This document shows positions 45,271-53,724 of a DNA stretch of 64,000 nucleotides, piece after piece. Within the stretch, counting starts at the first letter, position 1, and the number at the start of each line of letters is the position of its first letter. This DNA comes from Absicoccus porci (GTDB lineage: Bacteria > Bacillota_I > Bacilli_A > Erysipelotrichales > Erysipelotrichaceae): NCBI RefSeq assembly GCF_003725415.1, contig NZ_RJQC01000004.1, positions 100,305-164,304 on the forward strand, in the 5' to 3' direction. The translations under genes and the position numbers were made by a program. Under the pieces are notes generated by a model. It was not told the origin of the DNA, made no database searches, and saw only the letters and a list, made by a program, of their open reading frames with translations.

Positions 45271-46865
45271 TCACAACCCTCCTTTTCTAGATTGTACTGA
45301 GGCTTTTCAAAATATTCAATTAATTTTTCCGCACTATGGATACCATCAATGGCACTGGTCATGATTCCGCCGGCATATCCGGCCCCTTCACCACTGGGAT
45401 ATACACCAAAAATCGAGCTCATTCCTTGTTCATTGCGAGCGATACGAATCGCACTGGATGAACGGGATTCTACGGCACTCAAGATGGCACCCGAAGAAAT
45501 AAAACCAGGCACGCGCTTTTCAAAAACTTCTAACGCTTCATGTAAGGCTTGGTTGATGGGTGATGAAAACAAGGTATTTAAATCCACAAATTTAGTTCCT
45601 AATGCATAGGTTGGTTGCACCGATCCAAAGCTTGTGGATACTTTATGATCTAAATAGTCACTGGCCAATTGGCAACAAGCGGCATAGCCATCGGCCATTT
45701 GATACGCTTTGGCCTCTAGGTTTTCTTGATAGGCAAGGCCACCTAATATTTTAGTGCCATAATCACTTTCATCCACTTGGACCAAGAGAGCACTATTGGC
45801 ATTGATGCCATCGCGTTTGGCATAGCTCATGCCATTAATTACGGTATGTTTTGGTTCACTGGCGGCTGGAATCACATAGCCACCTGGACACATACAGAAG
45901 GTATAGACGCCTTTGTGGTTAGAGGCCATATGCGTTAATTTGTAGCGTGCGGGAATCAAACGGGGATCATGGGCATATTCTTTCAACATGGCTTGATTAA
46001 TATAATCTTGGCGATGTTCAATGCGTACCCCCACCGCAAAGCGTTTATTAGTTAGTTCCATATGATGGGTATGTAACATAAGGATGGTATCTTTGGCACT
46101 ATGACCACAAGCCAAGATTAAAGCCGTACATGGATGCCATTGGTTTTGAAACTGAATCGAAACCAATTTTTCATCTTTTACTTGGATGTCTTGTAAAGCC
46201 GTATCGAACAAGAACATGCCACCCAATCGTTCGATTTCTTTGCGACACTGTTTGATGATTTCCATAAAAGCGTCCGTCCCAATATGTGGATGTTGATCAA
46301 TCAAAATCTCGTCTTTGGCACCAAAATGTACCAATTCTTCTAAGACTTTGCGACAACGACTATCTTTGGATCGCGTCGTTAATTTGCCATCGCTGAAGGT
46401 ACCGGCACCGCCTTCACCAAATTGGACGTTGCATTCGGGATCCAATCGGCCCGTTTGCCAGAATTGATGCACTTTTTGAGTGCGGGTATCCACGTTGGAT
46501 CCACGTTCCAAGATGATGGGACAATACCCAGCTTGAGCAAGAATCAAAGCAGCAAACATACCAGCTGGTCCAAACCCAACGACAACCGGTCGATTTGGCA
46601 AGGGATGGGTCCCACTGGATACGGGTTGGTAGTGTTCATTGGGACGGGGTTGAACGTCTTTATGTCGTAAGTATTTGCGTTCGTGTTTGACTTTGGCATC
46701 GATGATATACGAAAAGAAGATCTTTTGTGATCTTGCATCCACACTTTTGCGGTGGATGGACCAAGACAAAAGATCTTTGGTTGGCATATGTAGTTTTTTG
46801 AGAAGTTGTGCCTCGATTTCGGATTTGTCTTCCGAGGTACATTTTACTTGAAAAACTCGTATCAT
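45267..46865 (-). CDS. FAD-dependent dehydrogenase (YtfP/DUF-type NAD(P)/FAD oxidoreductase)
   Basis: A 532-residue flavoprotein of a conserved but poorly characterised family. It has an N-terminal ~85-residue domain (STEDKSEIEAQLLKKLHM-type), then the FAD motif PVVVGFGPAGMFAALILAQAG, the strongly conserved FGEGGAGTFSDGKLTTRSKD, CMCPGGYVIPAAS and a closing YPSGEGAGYAGGIMTSAIDG. This matches bacterial proteins annotated only as FAD-dependent oxidoreductases. Lying in the middle of the cell-wall/ribosome operon, it may have a role in translation or RNA modification, but that is conjecture. Confidence 0.85.
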   Translation of the reverse strand: MIRVFQVKCTSEDKSEIEAQLLKKLHMPTKDLLSWSIHRKSVDARSQKIFFSYIIDAKVKHERKYLRHKDVQPRPNEHYQPVSSGTHPLPNRPVVVGFGPAGMFAALILAQAGYCPIILERGSNVDTRTQKVHQFWQTGRLDPECNVQFGEGGAGTFSDGKLTTRSKDSRCRKVLEELVHFGAKDEILIDQHPHIGTDAFMEIIKQCRKEIERLGGMFLFDTALQDIQVKDEKLVSIQFQNQWHPCTALILACGHSAKDTILMLHTHHMELTNKRFAVGVRIEHRQDYINQAMLKEYAHDPRLIPARYKLTHMASNHKGVYTFCMCPGGYVIPAASEPKHTVINGMSYAKRDGINANSALLVQVDESDYGTKILGGLAYQENLEAKAYQMADGYAACCQLASDYLDHKVSTSFGSVQPTYALGTKFVDLNTLFSSPINQALHEALEVFEKRVPGFISSGAILSAVESRSSSAIRIARNEQGMSSIFGVYPSGEGAGYAGGIMTSAIDGIHSAEKLIEYFEKPQYNLEKEGCE

Positions 46866-47881
46866 AATAAATTATCTAACACCGGATAGCGTTTGTGGTA
46901 ATGCATCACAAGGCTGGCAAAGGCTTGCGCAAAGGCCAAGGTCAAGAAATAGACAACCAAGTGCGCATGTGGTAACAACGCTAATAATATTTTTGCGAAT
47001 AAGATATGCGATGTATAAATCAATAAGGATTCATGACGCAATGTCATATAGCTTTCCTTATATGGAAGTTTCCATGTCAATAGACTATTAACCATAAAAT
47101 ACGTAGCTGGCACCAACATCAAATACATACTAGTTAAATCACGAAGGATGCCCATGCGATCATAGATGTGAACTTCTAAGACCAATAAGATAAAACTGAT
47201 CAACCAACCGACCATCGATACGCGATGTGGTAGGCGACGAGTCTTGCTTAATAATAAGCCGATAGCGACAAACATAGGTCCAAAGAAGATACCATCCCGG
47301 GAAGTAACCAACACTTTGGTGAAGAAGCCAAAGAAGAAGGATACATAGGGCATGGTTTCCCAAATTGGTGTATAGACATTGATCAGATAGCCGAAGATAT
47401 ATAAGATCAGCGAAACGATCAATGCGCGTTTCATACTGTGATTTGTATACAACAAATAAATAATATACGTTGCCAACATCAATGCAGGTAAGAACCACAA
47501 ATGATAATAGGATCCGTTCAAGAGCACATCGCGTAAGTACGCAAAGATGTGATAGATACGGAAGTTGGCGTGGGCATAATCCCAAATGGTGTATGGTAAA
47601 TAAATGATGGTCCAGGTCAAATAGATCTTGCCTAAACGTTTTTCATAATTAATGAGTGCTTCTTCATTGGCAAGGGTATCATCCGTGATTTTACGAAAGA
47701 AGAAAAATCCCGATGCCACAAAGAAGAATGGTACGGCCAAACGGCAAACCGTTTGGATCCAATAGGTATTAAATGTTTGTGAAGCTTCATAGAATGGGTA
47801 GGTATGGATGCATACAACCAATAGTGCCGATACGTATTTGGCAATATCGATAGCTCCATATCCCCTTTTTCGTCTTGCCAT
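46862..47881 (-). CDS. Membrane acyltransferase_3 protein resembling the VanT membrane domain
   Basis: A 339-residue protein with about 10 membrane helices of the acyltransferase_3 family. Segments such as VCIHTYPFY, RLAVPFFFVASGFF, LLNGSYYHLWFLPALML, SRDGIFFGPMFVAIGLLL and TSMYLMLVPATYF line up, from memory of the family, with the N-terminal membrane domain of the serine racemase VanT. The catalytic His of true acyltransferases is in VCIHTY. It follows the VanT-like racemase by 20 bp, which suggests a split VanT in two genes. Ordinary O-acetylation of cell wall polymers is the alternative. Confidence 0.78.
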   Translation of the reverse strand: MARRKRGYGAIDIAKYVSALLVVCIHTYPFYEASQTFNTYWIQTVCRLAVPFFFVASGFFFFRKITDDTLANEEALINYEKRLGKIYLTWTIIYLPYTIWDYAHANFRIYHIFAYLRDVLLNGSYYHLWFLPALMLATYIIYLLYTNHSMKRALIVSLILYIFGYLINVYTPIWETMPYVSFFFGFFTKVLVTSRDGIFFGPMFVAIGLLLSKTRRLPHRVSMVGWLISFILLVLEVHIYDRMGILRDLTSMYLMLVPATYFMVNSLLTWKLPYKESYMTLRHESLLIYTSHILFAKILLALLPHAHLVVYFLTLAFAQAFASLVMHYHKRYPVLDNLL

Positions 47882-47901
47882 ATTCTCTCTCTTTCCCCTT
47901 T

Positions 47902-49050
47902 TTATCTTTTCTTTAATCGTGGTACACGTGCACCGAGTGTGGATGCCAATTCATTATTGATCGTATGTGCTTTTCGTGTGATCGCATCCATGGTGACATG
48001 TTCATTGCCTTGATAACCAATGAGACATACGGTATCCCCTTCTTGTACGTCTTCGACATTGGTTACATCAATCATACATTGATCCATACAAATATTCCCA
48101 ATCAATGGACAACGTTGGCCATGAACCAACACTTCTAGACCTTGGTTGGAAACTAAGCGTGGCAAGCCATCGGCATAGCCAATGGACATGGTGGCTACTT
48201 TGGTTGGTTTGGTGGCAATAAAATGTCGTCCATACGAAACACTCATGCCAGGTTGGATCCATTTGACCACACTGACATTGGCATAGAGTGATAGGATTGG
48301 TATAAAATCGGGCTGACTGGCGATGGGAATTTGATCATCGCTGGTTAAGCCTAAAGGCAACAATCCAGGTCGGCAATAGTCATAGCCAAGGTCTTGATAG
48401 TTCAAGATGCCATAGCTATTTTGTAGATGCGTCAAGCCTGGGTCAATGCCGTGTTCTTTTAATTGATCAATGACTTCATTAAATAATGCAATTTGTCGTT
48501 TGGTGAAAGTGGCTGCATCTTCGCCCAAATCATCACTGACTGGAAAATGAGAAAAGATACCGTCGACTTGTATATGGTCCAAGTGATAGGCTTGAATGAT
48601 GTCGTCCAAGTGTTTCTCTTGGGGTTGATATAGAATCCCTGTACGATTCATGCCAGTATCGACTTTACAATGGGCATGAATGATCACATTATGTGCCTTT
48701 GCATAGGCATTCAGTTTACAGGCATACGCATAGGAACAAAGCGATTGCGTAATGTTTTGTTCGTAAAGATAATGCCAGTGTTCTTCGGGTGTATAGCCTA
48801 AGATCAAGATATTTTCTTGGATGCCAGCTTGGCGTAAGCGTAAGGCTTCATCTACACTGGAGACGCCAAAAAAGTCAACGCCCCATGCTTGACAGGCTTT
48901 GGCAACAGCAATATCACCATGGCCATAGGCATTGGCTTTGACGATTGCCATAATTTTGGTTTTTCCGACAAGTTTTTGCACTTGGTCTAAATTATGGCCA
49001 ATGGCATCGTGATCAATTTCGATCCAGGCACGGCTATAGCTCTCTAGCAT
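47902..49050 (-). CDS. alr: Alanine/serine racemase, VanT-like catalytic domain
   Basis: A 382-residue fold-type III PLP racemase. The PLP lysine is in MAIVKANAYGHGD (about 35-47). The middle region THLQNSYGILNYQDLGYDYC followed by RPG is of the VanT type, unlike the HxANSAA of usual Alr. At the C-terminus TINNELASTLGARVPR has Asn (about 366) where alanine racemases have the active-site Tyr of TINYE; in VanT this Asn underlies serine racemisation. It overlaps the ligase gene by 7 bp and precedes the VanT-like membrane gene. It may therefore make D-Ser, D-Ala or both. Confidence 0.9.
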   Translation of the reverse strand: MLESYSRAWIEIDHDAIGHNLDQVQKLVGKTKIMAIVKANAYGHGDIAVAKACQAWGVDFFGVSSVDEALRLRQAGIQENILILGYTPEEHWHYLYEQNITQSLCSYAYACKLNAYAKAHNVIIHAHCKVDTGMNRTGILYQPQEKHLDDIIQAYHLDHIQVDGIFSHFPVSDDLGEDAATFTKRQIALFNEVIDQLKEHGIDPGLTHLQNSYGILNYQDLGYDYCRPGLLPLGLTSDDQIPIASQPDFIPILSLYANVSVVKWIQPGMSVSYGRHFIATKPTKVATMSIGYADGLPRLVSNQGLEVLVHGQRCPLIGNICMDQCMIDVTNVEDVQEGDTVCLIGYQGNEHVTMDAITRKAHTINNELASTLGARVPRLKKR

Positions 49051-50090
49051 ACGCCAACTTCTCTTTCCATAGCCAATGCAATCAAACGATCGATCAGAGT
49101 TGGAAAGGAAATACCAGCTTCAGCCATCATGCTTGGATAGCGTGAGGTAGCGGTAAAGCCAGGAATGGTATTGACTTCATTTAAGACAATGGAGTGATCA
49201 GGTTGGACAAACATATCTACCCGGGCCATACCGGTACAGTTCAAAGCACGATACACACGTTTTGCCAAGGTTTGGGCATGATCAAATGTATCTTTATCGA
49301 TACGGGCTGGACAATAAATATTAGAACCTACCAAATCGTATTTGCCTTCAAAATCGAAGACGCCACGCGTGATTTCGATTTCATCACAAGATCCTGTCAC
49401 TAATTCGTCATTTCCCATCACGGCACAACCGATTTCAAAGCCTTCGATGGCTTTTTCAATCAAGCATTTGCCACGACCATCGTATTGGAACGCGTCTTTG
49501 ACAGCTTCTGTATATTGTTCTTTGGTTTCAACTTTATGAACGCCATAACTACTTCCGGCATTGCATGGTTTAATGATCCATGGTAAAGGAATCTTGGCAA
49601 CAACAGATTCAAAAGCAGGAACTTCTTCGTTTTTGTATAAACAAATGTAGTCGGCACATGGAATATGGGCTTCTTTACAGATAATATGCATGATTTCTTT
49701 ATCCATGCACATCGCACTGGATAAAACATCACAGCCTACACAATGGATATTCATTAGTTCCATCAAGCCTTGGATGCATCCGTCTTCTCCGTTTTTACCA
49801 TGTAAGATAGGGAAGGCACAATCGATATCGATTTTCTTTTGTTGGGTTAGATCAAATATGCCTTGATGGACCCAAGCACAGGGTCTGGCTTGTTCTTGCC
49901 AATTGTCATGTTCGATATCGTCAATCGATCCATCATATATATAGAATATGCCTTCTTGATCAATGCCAATCATGGTCATTTGATACTTTTCGGCATGAAT
50001 TTGTCGTAAAAAGCTAGCTGCGGAATGTAACGAAACACTGTATTCAGAACTTTGTCCGCCGAAAATGACGGCCAGATTGATTTTTTTCAT
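49044..50090 (-). CDS. ddl: D-Ala-D-X ligase, VanG-like
   Basis: ATP-grasp ligase joining D-Ala to a second D-residue, 348 residues, starting MKKINLAVIFGGQSSEYSVS. It has PILHGKNGEDGCIQGLMEL, KPCNAGSSYGVHKVE, EKAIEGFEIGCAVMG and NEVNTIPGFTATSRYPSMM. The specificity loop reads FDFEGKYDLVGSNIYCPAR, and the second-subsite strand reads RVDMF; both look closer to D-Ala-D-Ser ligases of VanG type than to DdlA/B, whose loop has YDYEAKY. Overlaps murF and the racemase, so the three are expressed together. D-Ala or D-Ser preference cannot be fixed by eye. Confidence 0.9.
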   Translation of the reverse strand: MKKINLAVIFGGQSSEYSVSLHSAASFLRQIHAEKYQMTMIGIDQEGIFYIYDGSIDDIEHDNWQEQARPCAWVHQGIFDLTQQKKIDIDCAFPILHGKNGEDGCIQGLMELMNIHCVGCDVLSSAMCMDKEIMHIICKEAHIPCADYICLYKNEEVPAFESVVAKIPLPWIIKPCNAGSSYGVHKVETKEQYTEAVKDAFQYDGRGKCLIEKAIEGFEIGCAVMGNDELVTGSCDEIEITRGVFDFEGKYDLVGSNIYCPARIDKDTFDHAQTLAKRVYRALNCTGMARVDMFVQPDHSIVLNEVNTIPGFTATSRYPSMMAEAGISFPTLIDRLIALAMEREVGVC

Positions 50091-51436
50091 TCGTTTTCTC
50101 CTTGTTGTAAATCGGTAATAATTTGGTCCATAGCGGTCGCTCTGGATCCTTTCACTAAAATGGCACAATCGGTATCTAAAAATGGTCGCAAGGCTTGAAT
50201 CAACGATTGTTTGGAGTCAAACCATGTGCCTTGGGCTGCATCGGCCGTATAAAAAGATAAATCACCAACACAGAATACATAGTCAATGCCTAATTGATGG
50301 GCATAGGTACCAATTTGTGCATGCAAAGATTTTTCGTTTTCTCCTAGATCGAGCATATCCGATAAAACGGCAATATGACAAGGGGTCGGAATGCTGGATA
50401 AAGTATCCAAAGCGACCTTGGCACTTTCGGGATTGGACTTATACGAATCATCAATGATGGTTGCTTGACCAATCGTGATTTGTTGGGTGCGCATCTTTGT
50501 CATTTCAATATGCTCCAGACCATATTCTATAGCATTTTCGTCAATTTGTTTAGTCTTTGCGGCATAAATTACGGGTAAAGCGTTTTCAGCTTGAAAGTCT
50601 CCTAAAACATTCATGGAAACAGGATTTTCCATGTCGTTGCAGGTAAAGGTAATGCCATCTTTATGATGGATGATATCACCTATAATATAGCTATCTCCAT
50701 GTGGTCCAAAGGAATGCAAAATGACTTCCCCATGCGGAATTTCGGACAATACGGCATCGATTTCGGGGCAGGTATGATATAAACATAAGGATTTTGTGTG
50801 GGTCAAGATTTCCAATTTGCCACGAGCAATATTTTCTTTGGATCCGAAATTTTCCATATGGGCCGAACCAATGCTGGTAATGATGGAAATATCGGGAGAA
50901 GCAATGGAACATAAGAAGTTGATGTCGCCTTTGTGTTCCATACCCATTTCTAAAATGGCAATTTCCACATCAGCATCTAGATCTAAAACGGTGAGTGGTA
51001 AGCCAATTTCATTGTTGTGGTTGCCCTGGGTCTTTTGGGTTTTGTATTTTTGTGAAAAGACCGAATACAACATATCTTTACAAGAGGTCTTGCCATTGGA
51101 TCCGGTCACGCCAATCACGGTACAAGATAGACTTTGCATATACGCGCGTGCTAAATCTTGTAAAGCAACGGTGGTATCCTTAACAAGGATAACAGGAAAA
51201 TCAGGATAGGGTTTATGATCGATTTGCCAAAAGGAAGCGACAGCGCCATTGGTTTTGGCTGAATCTAAAAAAGTATGTCCATCAACGCGTTCACCGATAA
51301 TCGGAATATAGAGATTACCTGGCTGGACGGTACGTGAATCAATGGATATACCGGAAATAGAAATATCGGAATCTTTACATCCAAAAAGGGATGTATCGAG
51401 TGCTTTTGCGATGGTTTGGATGGTTGTTTGAATCAT
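50087..51436 (-). CDS. murF: UDP-N-acetylmuramoyl-tripeptide--D-alanyl-D-alanine ligase
   Basis: Adds the D-Ala-D-X dipeptide to UDP-MurNAc-tripeptide. The 449-residue protein starts at ATG 51434-51436 and has the Mur N-domain SIDSRTVQPGNLYIPIIGER, the ATP loop VIGVTGSNGKTSCKD (K116, T117), HNNEIGLPLTVLDL, LEMGMEHKGDI, IDDSYKSNPESAKVAL. It is the first gene of the 14-gene operon, coupled to the ligase by ATGA. An extended -10 promoter lies 20 bp upstream. Confidence 0.96.
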   Translation of the reverse strand: MIQTTIQTIAKALDTSLFGCKDSDISISGISIDSRTVQPGNLYIPIIGERVDGHTFLDSAKTNGAVASFWQIDHKPYPDFPVILVKDTTVALQDLARAYMQSLSCTVIGVTGSNGKTSCKDMLYSVFSQKYKTQKTQGNHNNEIGLPLTVLDLDADVEIAILEMGMEHKGDINFLCSIASPDISIITSIGSAHMENFGSKENIARGKLEILTHTKSLCLYHTCPEIDAVLSEIPHGEVILHSFGPHGDSYIIGDIIHHKDGITFTCNDMENPVSMNVLGDFQAENALPVIYAAKTKQIDENAIEYGLEHIEMTKMRTQQITIGQATIIDDSYKSNPESAKVALDTLSSIPTPCHIAVLSDMLDLGENEKSLHAQIGTYAHQLGIDYVFCVGDLSFYTADAAQGTWFDSKQSLIQALRPFLDTDCAILVKGSRATAMDQIITDLQQGENE

Positions 51437-51458
51437 GAAATATACTCCTTGTGCGGCT

Positions 51459-51489
51459 ATTATAGCACATTTTAAGTTATCCATTTCAA
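51459..51489 (-). promoter_or_regulatory. Promoter of the murF operon
   Basis: Minus strand TTGAAA (51484-51489) and extended -10 TGCTATAAT (TATAAT at 51459-51464), spacing 19 bp, followed after about 20 bp by the ribosome binding site and murF ATG. This is the only strong promoter pattern I see for the 14-gene run. Confidence 0.6.
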
Positions 51490-51637
51490 ATTCCCATTTC
51501 ATCCCATTTTTCCTTGAAATTTTTTCTTTTTTGATAAAAAAAGTCTACATTTTTCAGATTTTTGTCCATAAAAATCCATTTTTGACCTGTTTTCACATAT
51601 TTTCCCACAATTTTCACATAAATGGCGTCGCAAGGTG

Positions 51638-51771
51638 TGATATACTCGTTATAAGCAAGGAGTAGAAGACCTTGCCTGTGTGAATCATCGATTCGATATT
51701 CATACAATTTTCTATCCCCTTAATTTTTTGGAGAAGTCAGGCATCCCCTTAGCCTGGCTTTTCCTATTTTT
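51638..51771 (+). ncRNA. Candidate small RNA or attenuator upstream of the HIT gene
   Basis: An extended -10 (TGATATACT, 51638-51646) is followed by a run of hairpins: GCAAGG-agtagaaga-CCTTGC (51655-51675), GTGTGAAT...ATTCATAC (51678-51705), and a terminator-like CAGGC-atccccttaa-GCCTG (51738-51756) before cttttcctattttt. A second TATACT at 51777-51782 and the HIT ribosome site come next. The pattern is of a ~110 nt transcript with its own terminator. No known family matched; not tested by folding software. Confidence 0.4.
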
Positions 51772-51805
51772 AGGCGTATACTAAAAAATAAGGAGGACAT
51801 TACAT

Positions 51806-52198
51806 ATGTGTATTTTTTGCGATATCGCAGCCGGAAAGATTCCGAGTCATAAATTATATGAAGATGATACGGTCATCGCTTTCTTCGATGTCAATCCAAC
51901 GAGTTATGGACATTGTCTAGTCGTTCCCAAAGAACATACCGATTCATTCTTGGATTGTCCACCACAACTTCGTGATCATGTCTTTGAAGTTGCGCAACAA
52001 CTAGCCAACAAATTAGAGGAAAGACTCCATTGTGATGGGATCAACGTGCTTTCCAACATTCATGAAGCAGCGGGTCAGAGCGTACATCATTTCCATGTGC
52101 ATTTGATTCCTCGCTATGTCAATGATGATCATGTCACGTTAGCGTTTGGTGAAATCCCACCGGTTGATTTTGATGAATTAGAGAAAAAGATGAAGTAA
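51806..52198 (+). CDS. HIT family nucleotide-binding protein
   Basis: A 130-residue histidine-triad hydrolase with the motif H95-x-H97-x-H99 in SVHHFHVHLIPRY, and N-terminal CIFCDIAAGKIPSHKLYEDD with a zinc-type Cys pair. HINT-type enzymes hydrolyse adenosine phosphoramidates; the in vivo role is not settled. A good Shine-Dalgarno (aaggagg) precedes it and a terminator follows. It is transcribed alone. Confidence 0.94.
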   Translation: MCIFCDIAAGKIPSHKLYEDDTVIAFFDVNPTSYGHCLVVPKEHTDSFLDCPPQLRDHVFEVAQQLANKLEERLHCDGINVLSNIHEAAGQSVHHFHVHLIPRYVNDDHVTLAFGEIPPVDFDELEKKMK

Positions 52199-52217
52199 GT
52201 CTTCATCTTTTTTTATG
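52186..52217 (+). terminator. Terminator after the HIT gene
   Basis: AAAGATGAAG-taag-TCTTCATCTTT hairpin followed by TTTTTT, overlapping the HIT stop. Confidence 0.85.
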
Positions 52218-52516
52218 CAAGCAATTTTAATCCCGCAACACCAATGACGATCAATCCGATACAAAGGATTTGAAGTCCACTGAGCATTTCATGAAATAAT
52301 ACAACACCAAGTACACTTGTCCCAACAATACCGATACCCGTCCATATCGCATAGGCACTTCTTTTTTAATGCCATGGAAAGCAAGATGGCACTGGCAATA
52401 TAACCAATGATGATAATCAATGTGGGCAGCGCTTTGGAAAAGCCTTGGGATAGTTTCATCGTCGTTGCCCAAGTAATTTCAAAAATACCAGCTAAGATTA
52501 GATACATCCATTCCAT
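52213..52516 (-). pseudogene. SMR-family guanidinium exporter (Gdx/SugE type), frameshifted
   Basis: From ATG 52514-52516 the frame gives MEWMYLILAGIFEITWATTM and KLSQGFSKALPTL, the Gdx/SugE signature, up to LLSMALKK. There, at about 52365-52375, a short deletion removes the usual I/L-P-x-S residues and shifts the frame. The rest continues in another frame as SAYAIWTGIGIVGTSVLGVV, then LQILCIGLIVIGVAGLKLLA to a stop at 52213. Restoring the frame gives a normal ~105-residue four-helix SMR protein. The upstream leader resembles a guanidine riboswitch. Confidence 0.82.
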
Positions 52517-52529
52517 ATGTCTACCTCCA

Positions 52530-52605
52530 AAAAAAATACCAGGTCCTTGCATCTTCATTGGCCTACTGATGCAAAGTCCTGGTCATCCACCCGGCGGTGG
52601 TTTAT
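52530..52605 (-). promoter_or_regulatory. Riboswitch-like leader of the Gdx gene, probably guanidine-responsive
   Basis: Minus strand: after a TATAAT (52616-52621) comes a small hairpin CCACC-gccg-GGTGG, the linker ATGA, then a long stem CCAGG-a-CTTTGCATC paired with GATGCAAG-ga-CCTGG, followed directly by eight T and the SMR ribosome site. The stem-plus-T-run is a terminator placed where riboswitch platforms sit. Guanidinium exporters of this type are commonly under guanidine riboswitches; the short GC hairpin plus terminator resembles the mepA/guanidine-IV style, but I cannot confirm the class by eye. Confidence 0.5.
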
Positions 52606-52639
52606 TCTTATCTGTATTATAAAGTGGTATGCTTAAAAT

Positions 52640-53128
52640 ATGAAGAAGAAATTTTTAGTAATGAGTGATAGTCATGGACAAAATGATTTGGTCCAAGAAG
52701 TGATTGACAAGGAATCACCTATCGATGGTTTGATTCATTGTGGCGATATGGAAGAGGCGTTTGGCAAGGATCTTTCTTTTCCAATGTATTTTGTCAAGGG
52801 CAATTGTGATTCCAGGCGTATTGGTAAAAAAATTCCATATGAAAGAATCATTGACGTCTGTGGCTATAAGATCTTGATTTGTCATGGACATCTATACCAT
52901 GTGAAATATTCACTACAAGATTTAATCAATGAAGGGATTTCTCAACAAGTCGATATCATTTGTTTCGGTCATACCCATATTCCTTTAATCACAAAGAAAA
53001 AAGGTATCCTGTTGTTAAATCCGGGTAGTCTTGCTTTTCCGGAACGAGGATACCAGAATTCGTACATCGTTTTAACTTTCAGTGAGAACGGCATCCATTA
53101 TTCATTAAAAGAAGTAATGGAATATTGA
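52640..53128 (+). CDS. Phosphodiesterase, YfcE/MJ0936 metallophosphoesterase family
   Basis: A 162-residue calcineurin-fold enzyme with the metal ligands in MSDSHGQND (D10, H12), HCGDME, VKGNCDSR, ICHGHLYHV and CFGHTHIPLI. Such small enzymes hydrolyse phosphodiesters in vitro; the cellular substrate is unknown. It is divergent from the Gdx pseudogene, and its 3' end overlaps the converging histidine phosphatase gene by 31 bp. Confidence 0.92.
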   Translation: MKKKFLVMSDSHGQNDLVQEVIDKESPIDGLIHCGDMEEAFGKDLSFPMYFVKGNCDSRRIGKKIPYERIIDVCGYKILICHGHLYHVKYSLQDLINEGISQQVDIICFGHTHIPLITKKKGILLLNPGSLAFPERGYQNSYIVLTFSENGIHYSLKEVMEY

Positions 53129-53676
53129 CCGGCATCGTATTGAAGGATGGTCAATCGGCAGTTTTCGACTTTATCATCGTTTTTCAGGCATTGTTCAAAA
53201 AAATTGACATCAATGGCATAAAGTAAAGATAAGATTGAAAAACAATGGGTTACACATAAAATATTAGTATTATCTTGAGCGTGTTGAACGATTCTATCCA
53301 TCATTTGTTTCATTTGTTTGGAAACCATATCAATGTTGTTGCCACCAATTTTTGTCCAATCATACAACAAAAGTTGTTGCCAAGTACTGCCTTCGGGTTC
53401 TGCTTTTAGTTCTAAATCCCCAAAATTCATTTCTTTTAAACCATTGGTTGCAATGATATCGGTGTGCTGATACGCATTGATAAAGGAAGCGGTCATTTGT
53501 GCTCGTTTACTAGGTGAACAATAAATCTTAGAAAAAGGAATCGAACGTAATTTCTTTCCTAACAACTTCCCTTGTTCTAAACCAAGAGCAGTTAAAGGTG
53601 TATCGGCCCATCCTTGCATCAAACGTTCTACATTGGATTGGGTTTGTCCATGTCGAGTTAAATAGATCTGTATCAT
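53098..53676 (-). CDS. Histidine phosphatase family protein
   Basis: A 192-residue phosphoglycerate-mutase-fold phosphatase. The phospho-His motif is IYLTRHGQTQSN (R8, H9), followed by PLTALGLEQGKLLGKKL and KIYCSPSKRAQMTASF, and the second catalytic His is in ILCVTHCFS. The substrate is undetermined in this broad family. It converges on the phosphodiesterase gene with a 31 bp overlap. Confidence 0.9.
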   Translation of the reverse strand: MIQIYLTRHGQTQSNVERLMQGWADTPLTALGLEQGKLLGKKLRSIPFSKIYCSPSKRAQMTASFINAYQHTDIIATNGLKEMNFGDLELKAEPEGSTWQQLLLYDWTKIGGNNIDMVSKQMKQMMDRIVQHAQDNTNILCVTHCFSILSLLYAIDVNFFEQCLKNDDKVENCRLTILQYDAGQYSITSFNE

Positions 53677-53693
53677 AAGCCTACTATATCATA

Positions 53694-53723
53694 AAAATAA
53701 CCGCCCGATTGGACGGTTATCGT
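53694..53723 (-). terminator. Terminator after the old-yellow-enzyme gene
   Basis: ATAACCGTCC-aatc-GGGCGGTTAT hairpin (53697-53720) with a following TTTTTAT on the minus strand. Confidence 0.8.
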
Positions 53724-53724
53724 T

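Noticed and set aside
46862..51436. A mobile vancomycin-resistance cluster
   Set aside because: No vanRS, vanX/XY/Y or vanW and no mobility genes; genes are embedded in a housekeeping operon, so any resistance would be intrinsic.
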